From: Desulfuromonadales bacterium
GTDB lineage: Bacteria; Desulfobacterota; Desulfuromonadia; Geobacterales; Pseudopelobacteraceae
Direction of reading: 5' to 3'
NCBI GenBank assembly: GCA_015688915.1
Contig: JAATGX010000062.1
Location: forward strand, 1 to 13,727
DNA: 13,727 nucleotides
Made by a program: the position numbers and the translations under genes. Below, piece by piece: positions 1-6,348 of this stretch; the first letter of the stretch is position 1, and every line of letters starts with the position of its first letter. The notes below the pieces were generated by a model. It was not told the DNA's origin, ran no database searches, and worked only from the letters and a program-made list of their open reading frames with translations.

Positions 1-375
1 CCTGCAAGTACACTTTGTATAACGATTGCAGCAAATATTGCTAAAACAGGGATATTGACCTTTGAAGCCTGCTTTCCAGATAGTGTCGTTGGTTTTACGC
101 CGAATTCACTCGCAACCACGGAGTATGTTCAGTATTGGCTCAGCTTCCTACAAAAGATACTTGAAGATGCAGCTCCAGAATCAGCACAGAAGGATATAAA
201 TCTAGAAATATTGCGGAATTTGGACATCCCTTTGCCTCCGATGCAAATGCAGACGCAATTCTCAATAAGAGTTAAACGCTTGCATGAAATGAAAGCAAAG
301 CAATCTGCCGGAGTTGATGATGTTGAAACCCTCTTCAACGCACTCTTAAAACGCTCCTTCAATGGAGAACTGTAA
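1..375 (+). CDS. hsdS: Type I restriction-modification specificity subunit, C-terminal end (partial)
   Basis: The reading frame is open from the first base of the window to a TAA at 373-375, so the gene starts outside. The visible 124 residues are the end of a target-recognition domain followed by the conserved closing segment of HsdS: an N-proximal strand region (ITIAANIAKTGIL), a helix with VQYWLSFLQKIL, the typical 'IPLPPMQMQTQF' turn and a long helix ending 'ALLKRSFNGEL', which is a characteristic HsdS terminus. HsdS gives the type I complex its DNA sequence specificity and bridges the methylase (HsdM) and restriction (HsdR) subunits. hsdM would be expected just upstream, and the matching hsdR lies about 6 kb downstream, separated by inserted genes. 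Base composition is AT-rich compared with hsdR. The family call is confident; the recognised DNA sequence cannot be told. Confidence 0.9.
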   Translation, partial: PASTLCITIAANIAKTGILTFEACFPDSVVGFTPNSLATTEYVQYWLSFLQKILEDAAPESAQKDINLEILRNLDIPLPPMQMQTQFSIRVKRLHEMKAKQSAGVDDVETLFNALLKRSFNGEL

Positions 376-616
376 TATACCCAAGGGGGAAGAACAATGC
401 TTGATAGAAGGAGGCCAACTCAAAGGAGCATTCAAAGGCTTCAAAAACAGGGACGTTATCTTTGAATTCTATGGTGGTCGTAAGTGGAGGCAGGCGGAAT
501 ATAAGTACAACTATCACTATGCATACATGCCCAGAGCCAAGATTATTCAAGATGGAGGGCGTTACATACTTGAGGTAGAAGGGATGCCAGACACTGTGGA
601 AGTGCTCAGAGTGTAA
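362..616 (+). CDS. Small hypothetical protein (84 aa) overlapping hsdS
   Basis: This ORF starts with an ATG inside the last codons of hsdS (14-base overlap) and ends at TAA 614-616, which suggests translational coupling to hsdS. The protein is rich in aromatic and basic residues, with a central block GGRKWRQAEYKYNYHYAYMPRA (residues 39-60 region, strongly Tyr-rich) and a C-terminal strand-like stretch ending DTVEVLRV. It has no signal peptide, no membrane segment and no catalytic motif I can recognise; the pattern of alternating hydrophobic and polar residues suggests a small beta-rich fold. I do not recognise a named family, though small ORFs of this sort do accompany type I restriction loci. 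A GGGGGAAG ribosome-site-like stretch at 385-392 precedes another ATG (397) in a different frame that is closed after 22 codons, so I prefer the 362 start. Coding status is likely but not certain. Confidence 0.6.
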   Translation: MENCNIPKGEEQCLIEGGQLKGAFKGFKNRDVIFEFYGGRKWRQAEYKYNYHYAYMPRAKIIQDGGRYILEVEGMPDTVEVLRV

Positions 617-634
617 TGTAAAATCATCTGGTCG

Positions 635-663
635 TTGTATTTTGAATTGAGCAGGTTATATCC
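635..663 (+). promoter_or_regulatory. Weak promoter candidate ahead of the OLD nuclease gene
   Basis: The 72-base gap between the small ORF and the nuclease gene contains TTGTAT (635-640) and, 17 bases later, TATATC (658-663), a possible sigma-70 -35/-10 pair. Both hexamers are imperfect, so this is only a suggestion that the nuclease/helicase pair has its own promoter rather than relying on read-through from hsdS. A ribosome site (AGAGGAGAG around 677-685) is clearly placed before the ATG at 689. Confidence 0.25.
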
Positions 664-688
664 GGTATGAGTTAATAGAGGAGAGAGT

Positions 689-2950
689 ATGCATCTCAAT
701 TGTTTTCACATCAGCAACTTTCGGCGACTGAAAGACGTTCGGGTCGAGCTTGATTCAAAAACATCGATATTTGTCGGTTCAAACAACAGTGGGAAAACGT
801 CAGCAACGCATATTTTTCAGACCTTTCTCGGTTCATCAAATGAAAGGTTCTCTGTGCATGACTTTAGTGCAGACTGTTGGGCAATTTTTGATGAAATAGG
901 ATCTAGTGAAACGCCCGCAGAAAATTCACTCCCGACAATCGGGCTGGATATATGGTTTGACGTAAACGAAAGCGATCTTCACCGCGTCATCAAGCTCTTG
1001 CCCAGTCTTGACTGGAGCGGCACACCGATCGGCGTGCGAATGCATTTTGCACCAAAAGATGCGACAGCACTTTTATCAAACTATAGAGAGGCCAAAAATA
1101 AGGCCGGCAAATTTGCAGTTACTAAGCAAGGTGATGTAGAAGGCTTTCATCCATGGCCGGAAACCCTCACTGATTACCTAAAAAAACGTCTTAATGATGA
1201 ATATAAAATCTATTACTACGTCCTTGATCGAGCGGAATTCGACGATAATTTTAGAGAAAAAGCAGGATATTCCCCACAGGAACTTGGAGACTCCACTGAA
1301 AAAGGTGGCGGAATAGTCAAGTCACTCTTAAAGGTAGACTACCTGAGCGCACAACGCCATTTGTCTGACGCCGAATCTAAAGGACTGGGAGAGAATTTAT
1401 CGAAGCGACTTAGTCGGTTCTATGAACGAAATCTTCAAAAGCACGACGACGATTTTGAGGCAATAAGAGCACTAGCAAATTCAGAAGCCCAGCTCAACGC
1501 GCACCTATCAGCAGTGTTCGAGCCTACCTTGAAGAGTCTTAATGCACTCGGTTACCCAGGCTTTGCTGATCCGCATCTGGTCATTAAATCAGCGTTCGAT
1601 CCTGAAAGTATTCTGACTAAGAATGCCAGTGTGCATTACGCATTGCGTGATCCAGGAAAGCCAGTCGCTACAGAGCAGTATTTGACGTTGCCAGACAAAT
1701 ACAACGGGCTTGGATTTAAAAACCTTATCTACATGGTGATTGAAGTCCTCGACTTCCATCAAAGATGGGCTGATGAAGAAGAGGGTCGTCCTCCGCTACA
1801 CTTGGTCATCATTGAGGAGCCAGAAGCGCATTTGCACGCCCAACTCCAACAAGTTTTCATTCGGAAGATTATGGAGATATTGCCAAATGAAGGTCAACTT
1901 TTTACCAGCCAGTTTGTTGTCACCACGCATTCACCTCATATCATTTACGAAAGTAGTTTTATGCCAATCCGCTACTTCCGCCGCTCCAGCTGCACTGCAT
2001 TGGGGAACTACACGGAGGTATTGAATCTGTCGAAGTTCTATGAAACTGAAAAGGAAACGCGCGACTTTTTGATGCAGTACATGAAACTCACGCACTGTGA
2101 TTTGTTCTTCGCAGATGCAGCTATTTTGGTTGAAGGAAACGTAGAACGCTTATTGCTGCCTTTAATGATTGAAAAAGAGGCTAAACAACTTCAATCAAGT
2201 TATCTGAGTATTCTTGAACTCGGTGGTGCCTTTGCTCACATCTTTAGAAATTTGATACAATTTCTCGGCTTAACTACACTTGTGATCACTGACTTAGATA
2301 GTGTGAACCCGTCACCAGAGAAAGCACAAGAACCCGAAGAAGGTGTGGTAGTTGGCGTTGTAGAGGACAGAGATGGAGATGATGAGGATGAAGAGTTGCT
2401 GGAGACTGCAAGTTCTGGAGTTTGTATGGTCGACACACAAAATGCAGTGACCTCAAATCAGACTCTTATCAAATGGCTTCCAAAGATGAAGGCCATCTCG
2501 GAGCTCTTGACAGCAACCCCAGAACTCAAAGCGCCAGCACCTACTGGGACTGATTCCGCGAAGGTGTGTGTCGCTTTTCAGACGAGCCAACCTGTGACCT
2601 GGAACGGCGAAAATAAAAAACTTGCTGGGCGAACATTTGAAGAGGCATTCGCTTACGAAAATCTATCTTGGAGCCAAAACCTCAAGCAGAGACAGCTTGG
2701 ACTTAGAGTTGTGACGAAGAAAAAAACGCCATCACTTGAAGATGTCTCAAGGTCGATACATGAACGAGTAAAGGGCAGTGGCTTCAATAAAACGGACTTT
2801 GCGCTAGGTTTGATGATGGCTGATCAAAACGATTGGGTTGTTCCCAGCTATATCGCTGAAGGCTTGAAATGGCTCAGCAACCAGTTGATTGCCACCTCAG
2901 TTGAACCTGTTGCCGCAGTAGCTGCAGCAGAAATCGAGGCTACACAATGA
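689..2950 (+). CDS. OLD-family ATP-dependent endonuclease (ABC ATPase + TOPRIM), GajA-like
   Basis: 753 aa. An N-terminal ABC/SMC-type ATPase domain carries the P-loop GSNNSGKT at residues 30-37, the OLD-type signature region YNGLG at about 338-342, Walker B LVIIEEPEAHLH at 372-383 and the switch histidine in TTHSPH (H414). The C-terminal TOPRIM nuclease domain begins at AILVEG (catalytic E482, G483, followed by E486) and has the acidic D535-L-D537 pair, then a TSNQTLIKW block typical of OLD proteins. OLD nucleases nick or cut DNA and are controlled by ATP; members paired with a UvrD helicase (class 2 OLD, Gabija GajA) defend against phage. Here the next gene is such a helicase, overlapping by 4 bases (ATGA), so the two are surely coexpressed. 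The protein is well above the roughly 580 residues of classical GajA; part of the excess is a very acidic segment at about 544-572. A good ribosome site lies 5 bases before the ATG. AT-rich compared with the chromosomal genes on the right, consistent with transfer. Confidence 0.9.
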   Translation: MHLNCFHISNFRRLKDVRVELDSKTSIFVGSNNSGKTSATHIFQTFLGSSNERFSVHDFSADCWAIFDEIGSSETPAENSLPTIGLDIWFDVNESDLHRVIKLLPSLDWSGTPIGVRMHFAPKDATALLSNYREAKNKAGKFAVTKQGDVEGFHPWPETLTDYLKKRLNDEYKIYYYVLDRAEFDDNFREKAGYSPQELGDSTEKGGGIVKSLLKVDYLSAQRHLSDAESKGLGENLSKRLSRFYERNLQKHDDDFEAIRALANSEAQLNAHLSAVFEPTLKSLNALGYPGFADPHLVIKSAFDPESILTKNASVHYALRDPGKPVATEQYLTLPDKYNGLGFKNLIYMVIEVLDFHQRWADEEEGRPPLHLVIIEEPEAHLHAQLQQVFIRKIMEILPNEGQLFTSQFVVTTHSPHIIYESSFMPIRYFRRSSCTALGNYTEVLNLSKFYETEKETRDFLMQYMKLTHCDLFFADAAILVEGNVERLLLPLMIEKEAKQLQSSYLSILELGGAFAHIFRNLIQFLGLTTLVITDLDSVNPSPEKAQEPEEGVVVGVVEDRDGDDEDEELLETASSGVCMVDTQNAVTSNQTLIKWLPKMKAISELLTATPELKAPAPTGTDSAKVCVAFQTSQPVTWNGENKKLAGRTFEEAFAYENLSWSQNLKQRQLGLRVVTKKKTPSLEDVSRSIHERVKGSGFNKTDFALGLMMADQNDWVVPSYIAEGLKWLSNQLIATSVEPVAAVAAAEIEATQ

Positions 2951-4905
2951 CGCGACGGATTGACAGTCCGGATACTGACGCGGATATTGAGCTAAGGGGT
3001 TACCTAGGTTCTGATACGCGTACCAGCTTCGTCATGGTAGCTGGTGCAGGATCGGGAAAAACGACCTCTCTTATCAAGGCGCTAGCTCACATTGGCGGAA
3101 AGTTTGGAGCAGAACTGCGACGGTGCCATCAACAGGTAGCGTGCATTACTTACACTGAGATCGCCGTCAAGGAAATATGGGGAGATGTTGGCAACAATCC
3201 TCTCTTCCACGTCTCGACCATCCATAGCTTTCTGTGGGCATTGGCAAAGCCTTTTCAGAAAGACATTGCGATATGGGTTAAACAGCGCATGGAGGCCAAG
3301 CTTACGGAATTGCGCGAAGAAAGAAAGAACTTCGGCCCTCGGATACATCAGAAAACCCGTGACAAAAATCAACGCGATACTGACAAACTTGAGAAACAGC
3401 TGGAGACTATAGGTGAGGTAAAGCGCTTTAAGTATGAAAATGGCAGCGACTATTCGAAGGGAATTTTAGGGCATAACGATATCATCGTTATGGTGCCACA
3501 ACTAATCAAAGAACAGCCGTTACTTGCCTCGATCGTCGCTCAGAAATATCCATTCTTTTTCGTTGATGAAAGCCAGGATACGCTTGCAGATGTCGTAGAT
3601 GCGTTGCGTACAGTTGCCCGGCAGATGGCGGGGAAGTATACTTTAGGATTTTTCGGCGACCCAATGCAGAAGATCTACGTGAGCGGCATTGGTGATATCG
3701 AATTGGATGATGGCTGGAAAATAATTAAAAAACCTGAAAATTTTCGTTGCCCAACGACGGTGCTATCTGTCATCAACAACATTCGAGCCCAAGGTGATGG
3801 CCTGATTCAGACACGAGGTCGTCATTCTCTGATTGACGATGTTTGGCACCCCGTGCCGGGCACTGCTAAGCTGTTTATTCTTCCTGCCGATGAGTACAGG
3901 TCTCGTAACCTCGACCTTGTGCGCACCTGGTTAGCCGACACTTATGGTGATGCCCATTGGACTAGTGATTCCAGGGAGGCAGATGTTCGGATACTAGTGA
4001 TCGTTCATCGCATGGCGGCGGAGCGTCTCGGATTTCCCGATCTATATTCTGCATTCAACGATGGTGCGTCTGAATCATTTAAGGCCAGCTTTTCCGAGGG
4101 GACTGCATGGCCTCTCAAACCCTTTCTTGACGTATTGCAGCCTTTGTCTCTAGCGCTGACGCAAAATCGCCAATTTGATGTCATGAAATTGCTGAGATCC
4201 CATTGCCCAAGGCTCGGCAAAGACAGTTTGAAAGGTGTTGACAACATCTCAGAACTGCTGATGTCCTTAAAAGATGACGTTCGCAAGTTGGCAGAACTCA
4301 TGTCTGACACCAGCAATGCCTCAATCATGGATGTATTGCGGTTCACCGATCGCGTTCGACTGATCAAATTGGATGAACGCCTCAAAGATTTCATTGCCGA
4401 GGTTCCGGCTGGGAATCCAAAAGATACTGCTCCAGCGTTGCCTGCAGGACCAGTTTCTGAAGATGGGGATGAAGATAAAACAGCGACTGCAATTGCCGCT
4501 TATTTAGCTTGTCCGGTGAAACAGCTTTGGGGGTATAACACCTACATAAATGATCAGTCCCCGTATTCTACACAGCAAGGCATCAAAGGAGCAGAATTCG
4601 AGCGGGTGCTCGTTGTGCTCGATGACGAAGAAGGCAGGCATTTCCAGTTTTCTTACGACAAATTGCTTGGGTTAAAAGAGCCATCGAAGACAGATGTTGA
4701 TAATCAGAACCAAAGCAAGGAAACTGTATTTGATAGAACGAGGCGTCTATTTTATGTCTGCTGTTCACGAGCAACGAAAGACCTAGCTGTGGTTTTGTAT
4801 TCCGATAATGTTGAATTTGCTGCAGCCCAGTTGAAAGCGGCCGCATTGTTTCAAACCGAAGACATTTACACGTTGGACGAAATTTTCCTAGATAAAGCGG
4901 ACTAA
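2947..4905 (+). CDS. UvrD/Rep-like superfamily 1 DNA helicase, GajB-like partner
   Basis: 652 aa. The SF1A helicase motifs are all visible: motif I GAGSGKTT (residues 33-40), a TYTEIAVKEI segment (motif Ia region), motif II FFFVDESQD (D207 E208 ... Q210 D211), motif III FGDPMQKIY (D238 to Y244), motif IV ENFRCP (R267), motif V-like QGIKGAEFERVLVV (543-556 region) and motif VI RRLFYVCCSRATKDL (599-613, R608). A highly charged helical insertion sits around residues 115-165, between motifs Ia and II. The start ATG overlaps the stop of the OLD nuclease, and tight coupling plus the pairing of OLD nuclease and UvrD helicase matches Gabija systems, where GajB is an ATP-consuming helicase that activates or cooperates with GajA. 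It is longer than classical GajB (about 490 aa), so it may belong to a diverged subtype. The family call is strong; the anti-phage role is inferred from the pair. Confidence 0.9.
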   Translation: MTRRIDSPDTDADIELRGYLGSDTRTSFVMVAGAGSGKTTSLIKALAHIGGKFGAELRRCHQQVACITYTEIAVKEIWGDVGNNPLFHVSTIHSFLWALAKPFQKDIAIWVKQRMEAKLTELREERKNFGPRIHQKTRDKNQRDTDKLEKQLETIGEVKRFKYENGSDYSKGILGHNDIIVMVPQLIKEQPLLASIVAQKYPFFFVDESQDTLADVVDALRTVARQMAGKYTLGFFGDPMQKIYVSGIGDIELDDGWKIIKKPENFRCPTTVLSVINNIRAQGDGLIQTRGRHSLIDDVWHPVPGTAKLFILPADEYRSRNLDLVRTWLADTYGDAHWTSDSREADVRILVIVHRMAAERLGFPDLYSAFNDGASESFKASFSEGTAWPLKPFLDVLQPLSLALTQNRQFDVMKLLRSHCPRLGKDSLKGVDNISELLMSLKDDVRKLAELMSDTSNASIMDVLRFTDRVRLIKLDERLKDFIAEVPAGNPKDTAPALPAGPVSEDGDEDKTATAIAAYLACPVKQLWGYNTYINDQSPYSTQQGIKGAEFERVLVVLDDEEGRHFQFSYDKLLGLKEPSKTDVDNQNQSKETVFDRTRRLFYVCCSRATKDLAVVLYSDNVEFAAAQLKAAALFQTEDIYTLDEIFLDKAD

Positions 4906-4922
4906 TCTCGTTTTGGGCGATC

Positions 4923-5186
4923 TTGTCCATTCGCAATCTGATGCTCGGAAGTATTGAACGGATCAAGAAGGAGCTGCCTAAGGTTTATTCCAAGGACCTG
5001 CTTGAACTGCTGTTTCGCCAGTTGTATTGCAAGATTCGCTCTCTGGAGGTAGCCGGAATAGCGCAACGTCAGACCGCTTCAACCTATTTGAAGGAGTTGG
5101 AACGGATCGGCCTGCTCCATGCCATAAAAATCGGTCGTGAGTATTATTATATTAACGTCAAGCTGCTGGATATACTGGTTAAATAA
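4923..5186 (+). pseudogene. Fic-family protein remnant: C-terminal winged-helix fragment
   Basis: About 87 codons, open back to just after a stop at 4893-4895, correspond to the tail of a Fic/DOC-type AMP-transferase: the segment ELPKVYSKDLLELLF followed by a winged helix (AGIAQRQTASTYLKELERIGLL) and GREYYYINVKLLDIL matches the usual C-terminus of ~360-residue Fic proteins. The catalytic Fic core (HPFxxGNG motif) is absent from the window, so the enzyme cannot work. No convincing ribosome site precedes the TTG at 4923 or the ATG at 4941. It begins 17 bases after the helicase stop codon, which suggests that the helicase pair was inserted into, or recombined next to, a former fic gene. A minimal DNA-binding peptide could in principle still be made, but I treat it as a relic. 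Confidence 0.7.
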
Positions 5187-5209
5187 TCTATTGTAGAGTT
5201 TTTGAGTAA

Positions 5210-5322
5210 TTTTCGACACGCTCAACCTATATGGTGATGCTATCGACATGAAGTCATGATGTGTCGAAAAAATACTAAAAAATCGACATATATTTATGGT
5301 ATGTCGAACAAGACGACATATT
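5210..5322. promoter_or_regulatory. Array of six TGTCG/CGACA half-sites (operator or recombination-site-like)
   Basis: This AT-rich, non-coding stretch contains CGACA at 5214, 5244, 5284 and 5314 and its complement TGTCG at 5262 and 5302. The spacing is regular: 30, 40 and 30 bases between the forward copies and 40 between the reverse ones. Two units (5242-5269 and 5282-5309) share ATCGACAT, then an 11-base middle, then TGTCGAA, in identical geometry. Between them, TGTCGA and TCGACA also form an inverted pair around an A-rich core (5262-5288). The outermost flank gives a perfect 10-base inverted repeat, TTTTCGACAC (5210-5219) with GTGTCGAAAA (5261-5270). It lies directly upstream of the hsdR start region, so the simplest reading is a multi-site operator controlling hsdR; a resolvase-type binding region is the alternative. 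I see no convincing -35/-10 pair inside it. Confidence 0.6.
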
Positions 5323-5337
5323 GAGTTTGGAGTACCA

Positions 5338-5589
5338 ATGTAAAACTTCACCTTCCTGAAAACCGACTGGCCCGAACTGTACGATACTGCCCGCGAAGCC
5401 GAGCAGAACGTCAACAGCGCCCCACGTACCAGTTGCTTCTACGCCCGGCGCTCGCTGGAGCGGGCGGTGAAGTGGCTCTATGCCAATGACTCCTACCTAA
5501 AGCAGCCCTATGCCGACAACCTGGCCGTTCCCTTGCCATCAATATTCCACTTGCATATTTCCACCACAAATAGGATATTAACAGTATGA
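5338..5589 (+). pseudogene. hsdR: Duplicated hsdR 5' fragment (upstream copy), stop at codon 2
   Basis: A ribosome site (GGAG 5329-5332) and ATG (5338-5340) are followed immediately by TAA, and then by about 61 codons encoding NFTFLKTDWPELYD... through YLKQPYADNLA, the start of HsdR. Beyond base 5527 homology ends and the frame runs through unrelated residues to a TGA at 5587-5589. This is the N-terminal beginning of hsdR cut off from the rest of the gene by the 1-kb insertion. The expected second codon is TCA (Ser), as seen in the downstream copy; here it reads TAA, one base different. The fragment can make no useful restriction protein; translation could only restart at internal GTG 5467, which has GGAG upstream. 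Confidence 0.85.
5343..5527 (+). repeat. Direct repeat, copy A (185 bp of hsdR 5' end)
   Basis: Aligned by eye at a constant offset of 1006 bases with 6349-6533, this block differs at only four positions (about 98% identity); all four lie within coding sequence. Identity stops sharply after GGCCG at 5527. The repeats flank the two-gene cassette at 5528-6348 and are long enough for homologous recombination to excise it. Confidence 0.92.
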
Positions 5590-5601
5590 AAGTGGTGGAA
5601 A
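5558..5601 (+). promoter_or_regulatory. Hairpin enclosing the ribosome site and start codon of the 110-aa ORF
   Basis: TTTCCACCAC (5558-5567) and GTGGTGGAAA (5592-5601) are perfect 10-base inverted complements separated by 24 bases. The loop contains the likely ribosome site (AGGA 5572-5575) and the ATG at 5586, and the right arm lies in the first codons of the gene. On RNA this would place the initiation region in a stem-loop; on DNA it could equally be a protein-binding palindrome for autoregulation. Confidence 0.6.
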
Positions 5602-5918
5602 AAGACCGGATAATCAGCGGCATGCTCCGCGATGAATATCAACGCTGCCAAGAGATGGTGAGTGAGTTGGAGCGTTCTGCGTCAGCGCTGCCTAAAGGCT
5701 CTCTGCAGCAGCGGCAGAAGTGTCACAAAGAGAATGAGTATTCCTACTATTTTCTGAAATACCGTGAGGGAAGCCAATCCGTAAGCAAGCATGTGGCTGA
5801 GAAAGATGTTGAGGCTGTCAAGGAGGGTGTCGCCCTGAGGAAAAAGTACGAACAGCAGATCAAGGGGTTCAAAAGTCGCATGGCCTATCTGAAGAAAATC
5901 CTCGGGTCTAACGTATGA
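5586..5918 (+). CDS. Hypothetical protein (110 aa), likely partner of a nucleotidyltransferase
   Basis: The ORF starts with ATG ten bases after an AGGA ribosome site and overlaps the next ORF by four bases (ATGA 5915-5918). The protein is charged and mostly helical: an N-terminal helix to about residue 33, a central LPKGSL ... YYFLKYREG block (35-62) that looks like a short beta hairpin, and a Lys/Glu-rich helix to the end, with possible coiled-coil character. I have an impression of a recurring small family with the same LPKGS/YREG pattern encoded before stand-alone nucleotidyltransferase genes, which would suggest a toxin-antitoxin-like or defence pair, but I cannot name it with certainty. 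Here its presumed partner is truncated, so its present role is doubtful. It sits inside the insertion that splits the hsdR start region. Confidence 0.6.
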   Translation: MKVVEKDRIISGMLRDEYQRCQEMVSELERSASALPKGSLQQRQKCHKENEYSYYFLKYREGSQSVSKHVAEKDVEAVKEGVALRKKYEQQIKGFKSRMAYLKKILGSNV

Positions 5919-6253
5919 TCAGCATGCACCTGAAGAGCTCAACCCCACATATTTTCCCCAGCGAAATTGAAGAGCTTTTGCGGCCGCTGGACGGGATTGG
6001 CTTTTTTGATGACGCCATGCTGGTCGGCAGTTGGGTGATGTCTCTCTATCGCGAGCTGTTTGGCCATTTCAGTTGCAAGGCGGTTGGAAACGTTTTGGTG
6101 GAGATGATGCAGGCACATCCCGAGCAAAAAATGACGGTGCTCTGTGGTCACACTCACAGCAGTGGTGAAACGGAAATTCTGCCGAACCTGCGTGTCAGGA
6201 CAGGCGCTGCGGTCTATGGTAGGCCGCAGATTCAGGATGTCCTTGAGCTGTAA
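5915..6253 (+). CDS. Chimeric ORF: nucleotidyltransferase N-terminus joined to metallophosphoesterase C-terminus
   Basis: 112 aa in one frame, but two unrelated halves. Residues ~15-50 (IEELLRPLDGIGFFDDAMLV then GSW, MSLYRELFG) resemble the beginning of an AbiEii-like or related nucleotidyltransferase; the catalytic aspartates expected further on are missing. From about residue 51 the protein reads like the end of a calcineurin-type metallophosphoesterase: a helix with VEMMQAHP, then TVLCGHTHSSGE with the metal-binding GHTH (78-81), ILPNL and a terminal YGRP..QDVLEL. The earlier metal-binding motifs (DxH, GDxxD, GNH[D/E]) are absent, so neither half can be an active enzyme. The junction is near base 6065. 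It is best seen as a deletion fusion of two former genes that stayed in frame by chance or selection; it is translationally coupled to the ORF before it. Confidence 0.6.
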   Translation: MISMHLKSSTPHIFPSEIEELLRPLDGIGFFDDAMLVGSWVMSLYRELFGHFSCKAVGNVLVEMMQAHPEQKMTVLCGHTHSSGETEILPNLRVRTGAAVYGRPQIQDVLEL

Positions 6254-6348
6254 AAAGCTCCAGATTGGCCAATGGGGTGAGTTGCTAAGTCTCCATCGTG
6301 CTCAAACTCTAAGGATGGTCAAATCCGCAATCCCGGAGGCATAGGGTC

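Noticed and set aside
5210..5322. CRISPR array
   Set aside because: The recurring units are short, imperfect and of alternating orientation with 30-40 bp periods; no conserved 28-37 bp direct repeats and no cas genes.
6144..6344. 66-aa + strand ORF ending near the hsdR copy B start
   Set aside because: It lies mostly out of frame over the phosphoesterase-like tail and has no recognisable features; its stop near the hsdR ribosome site seems accidental.
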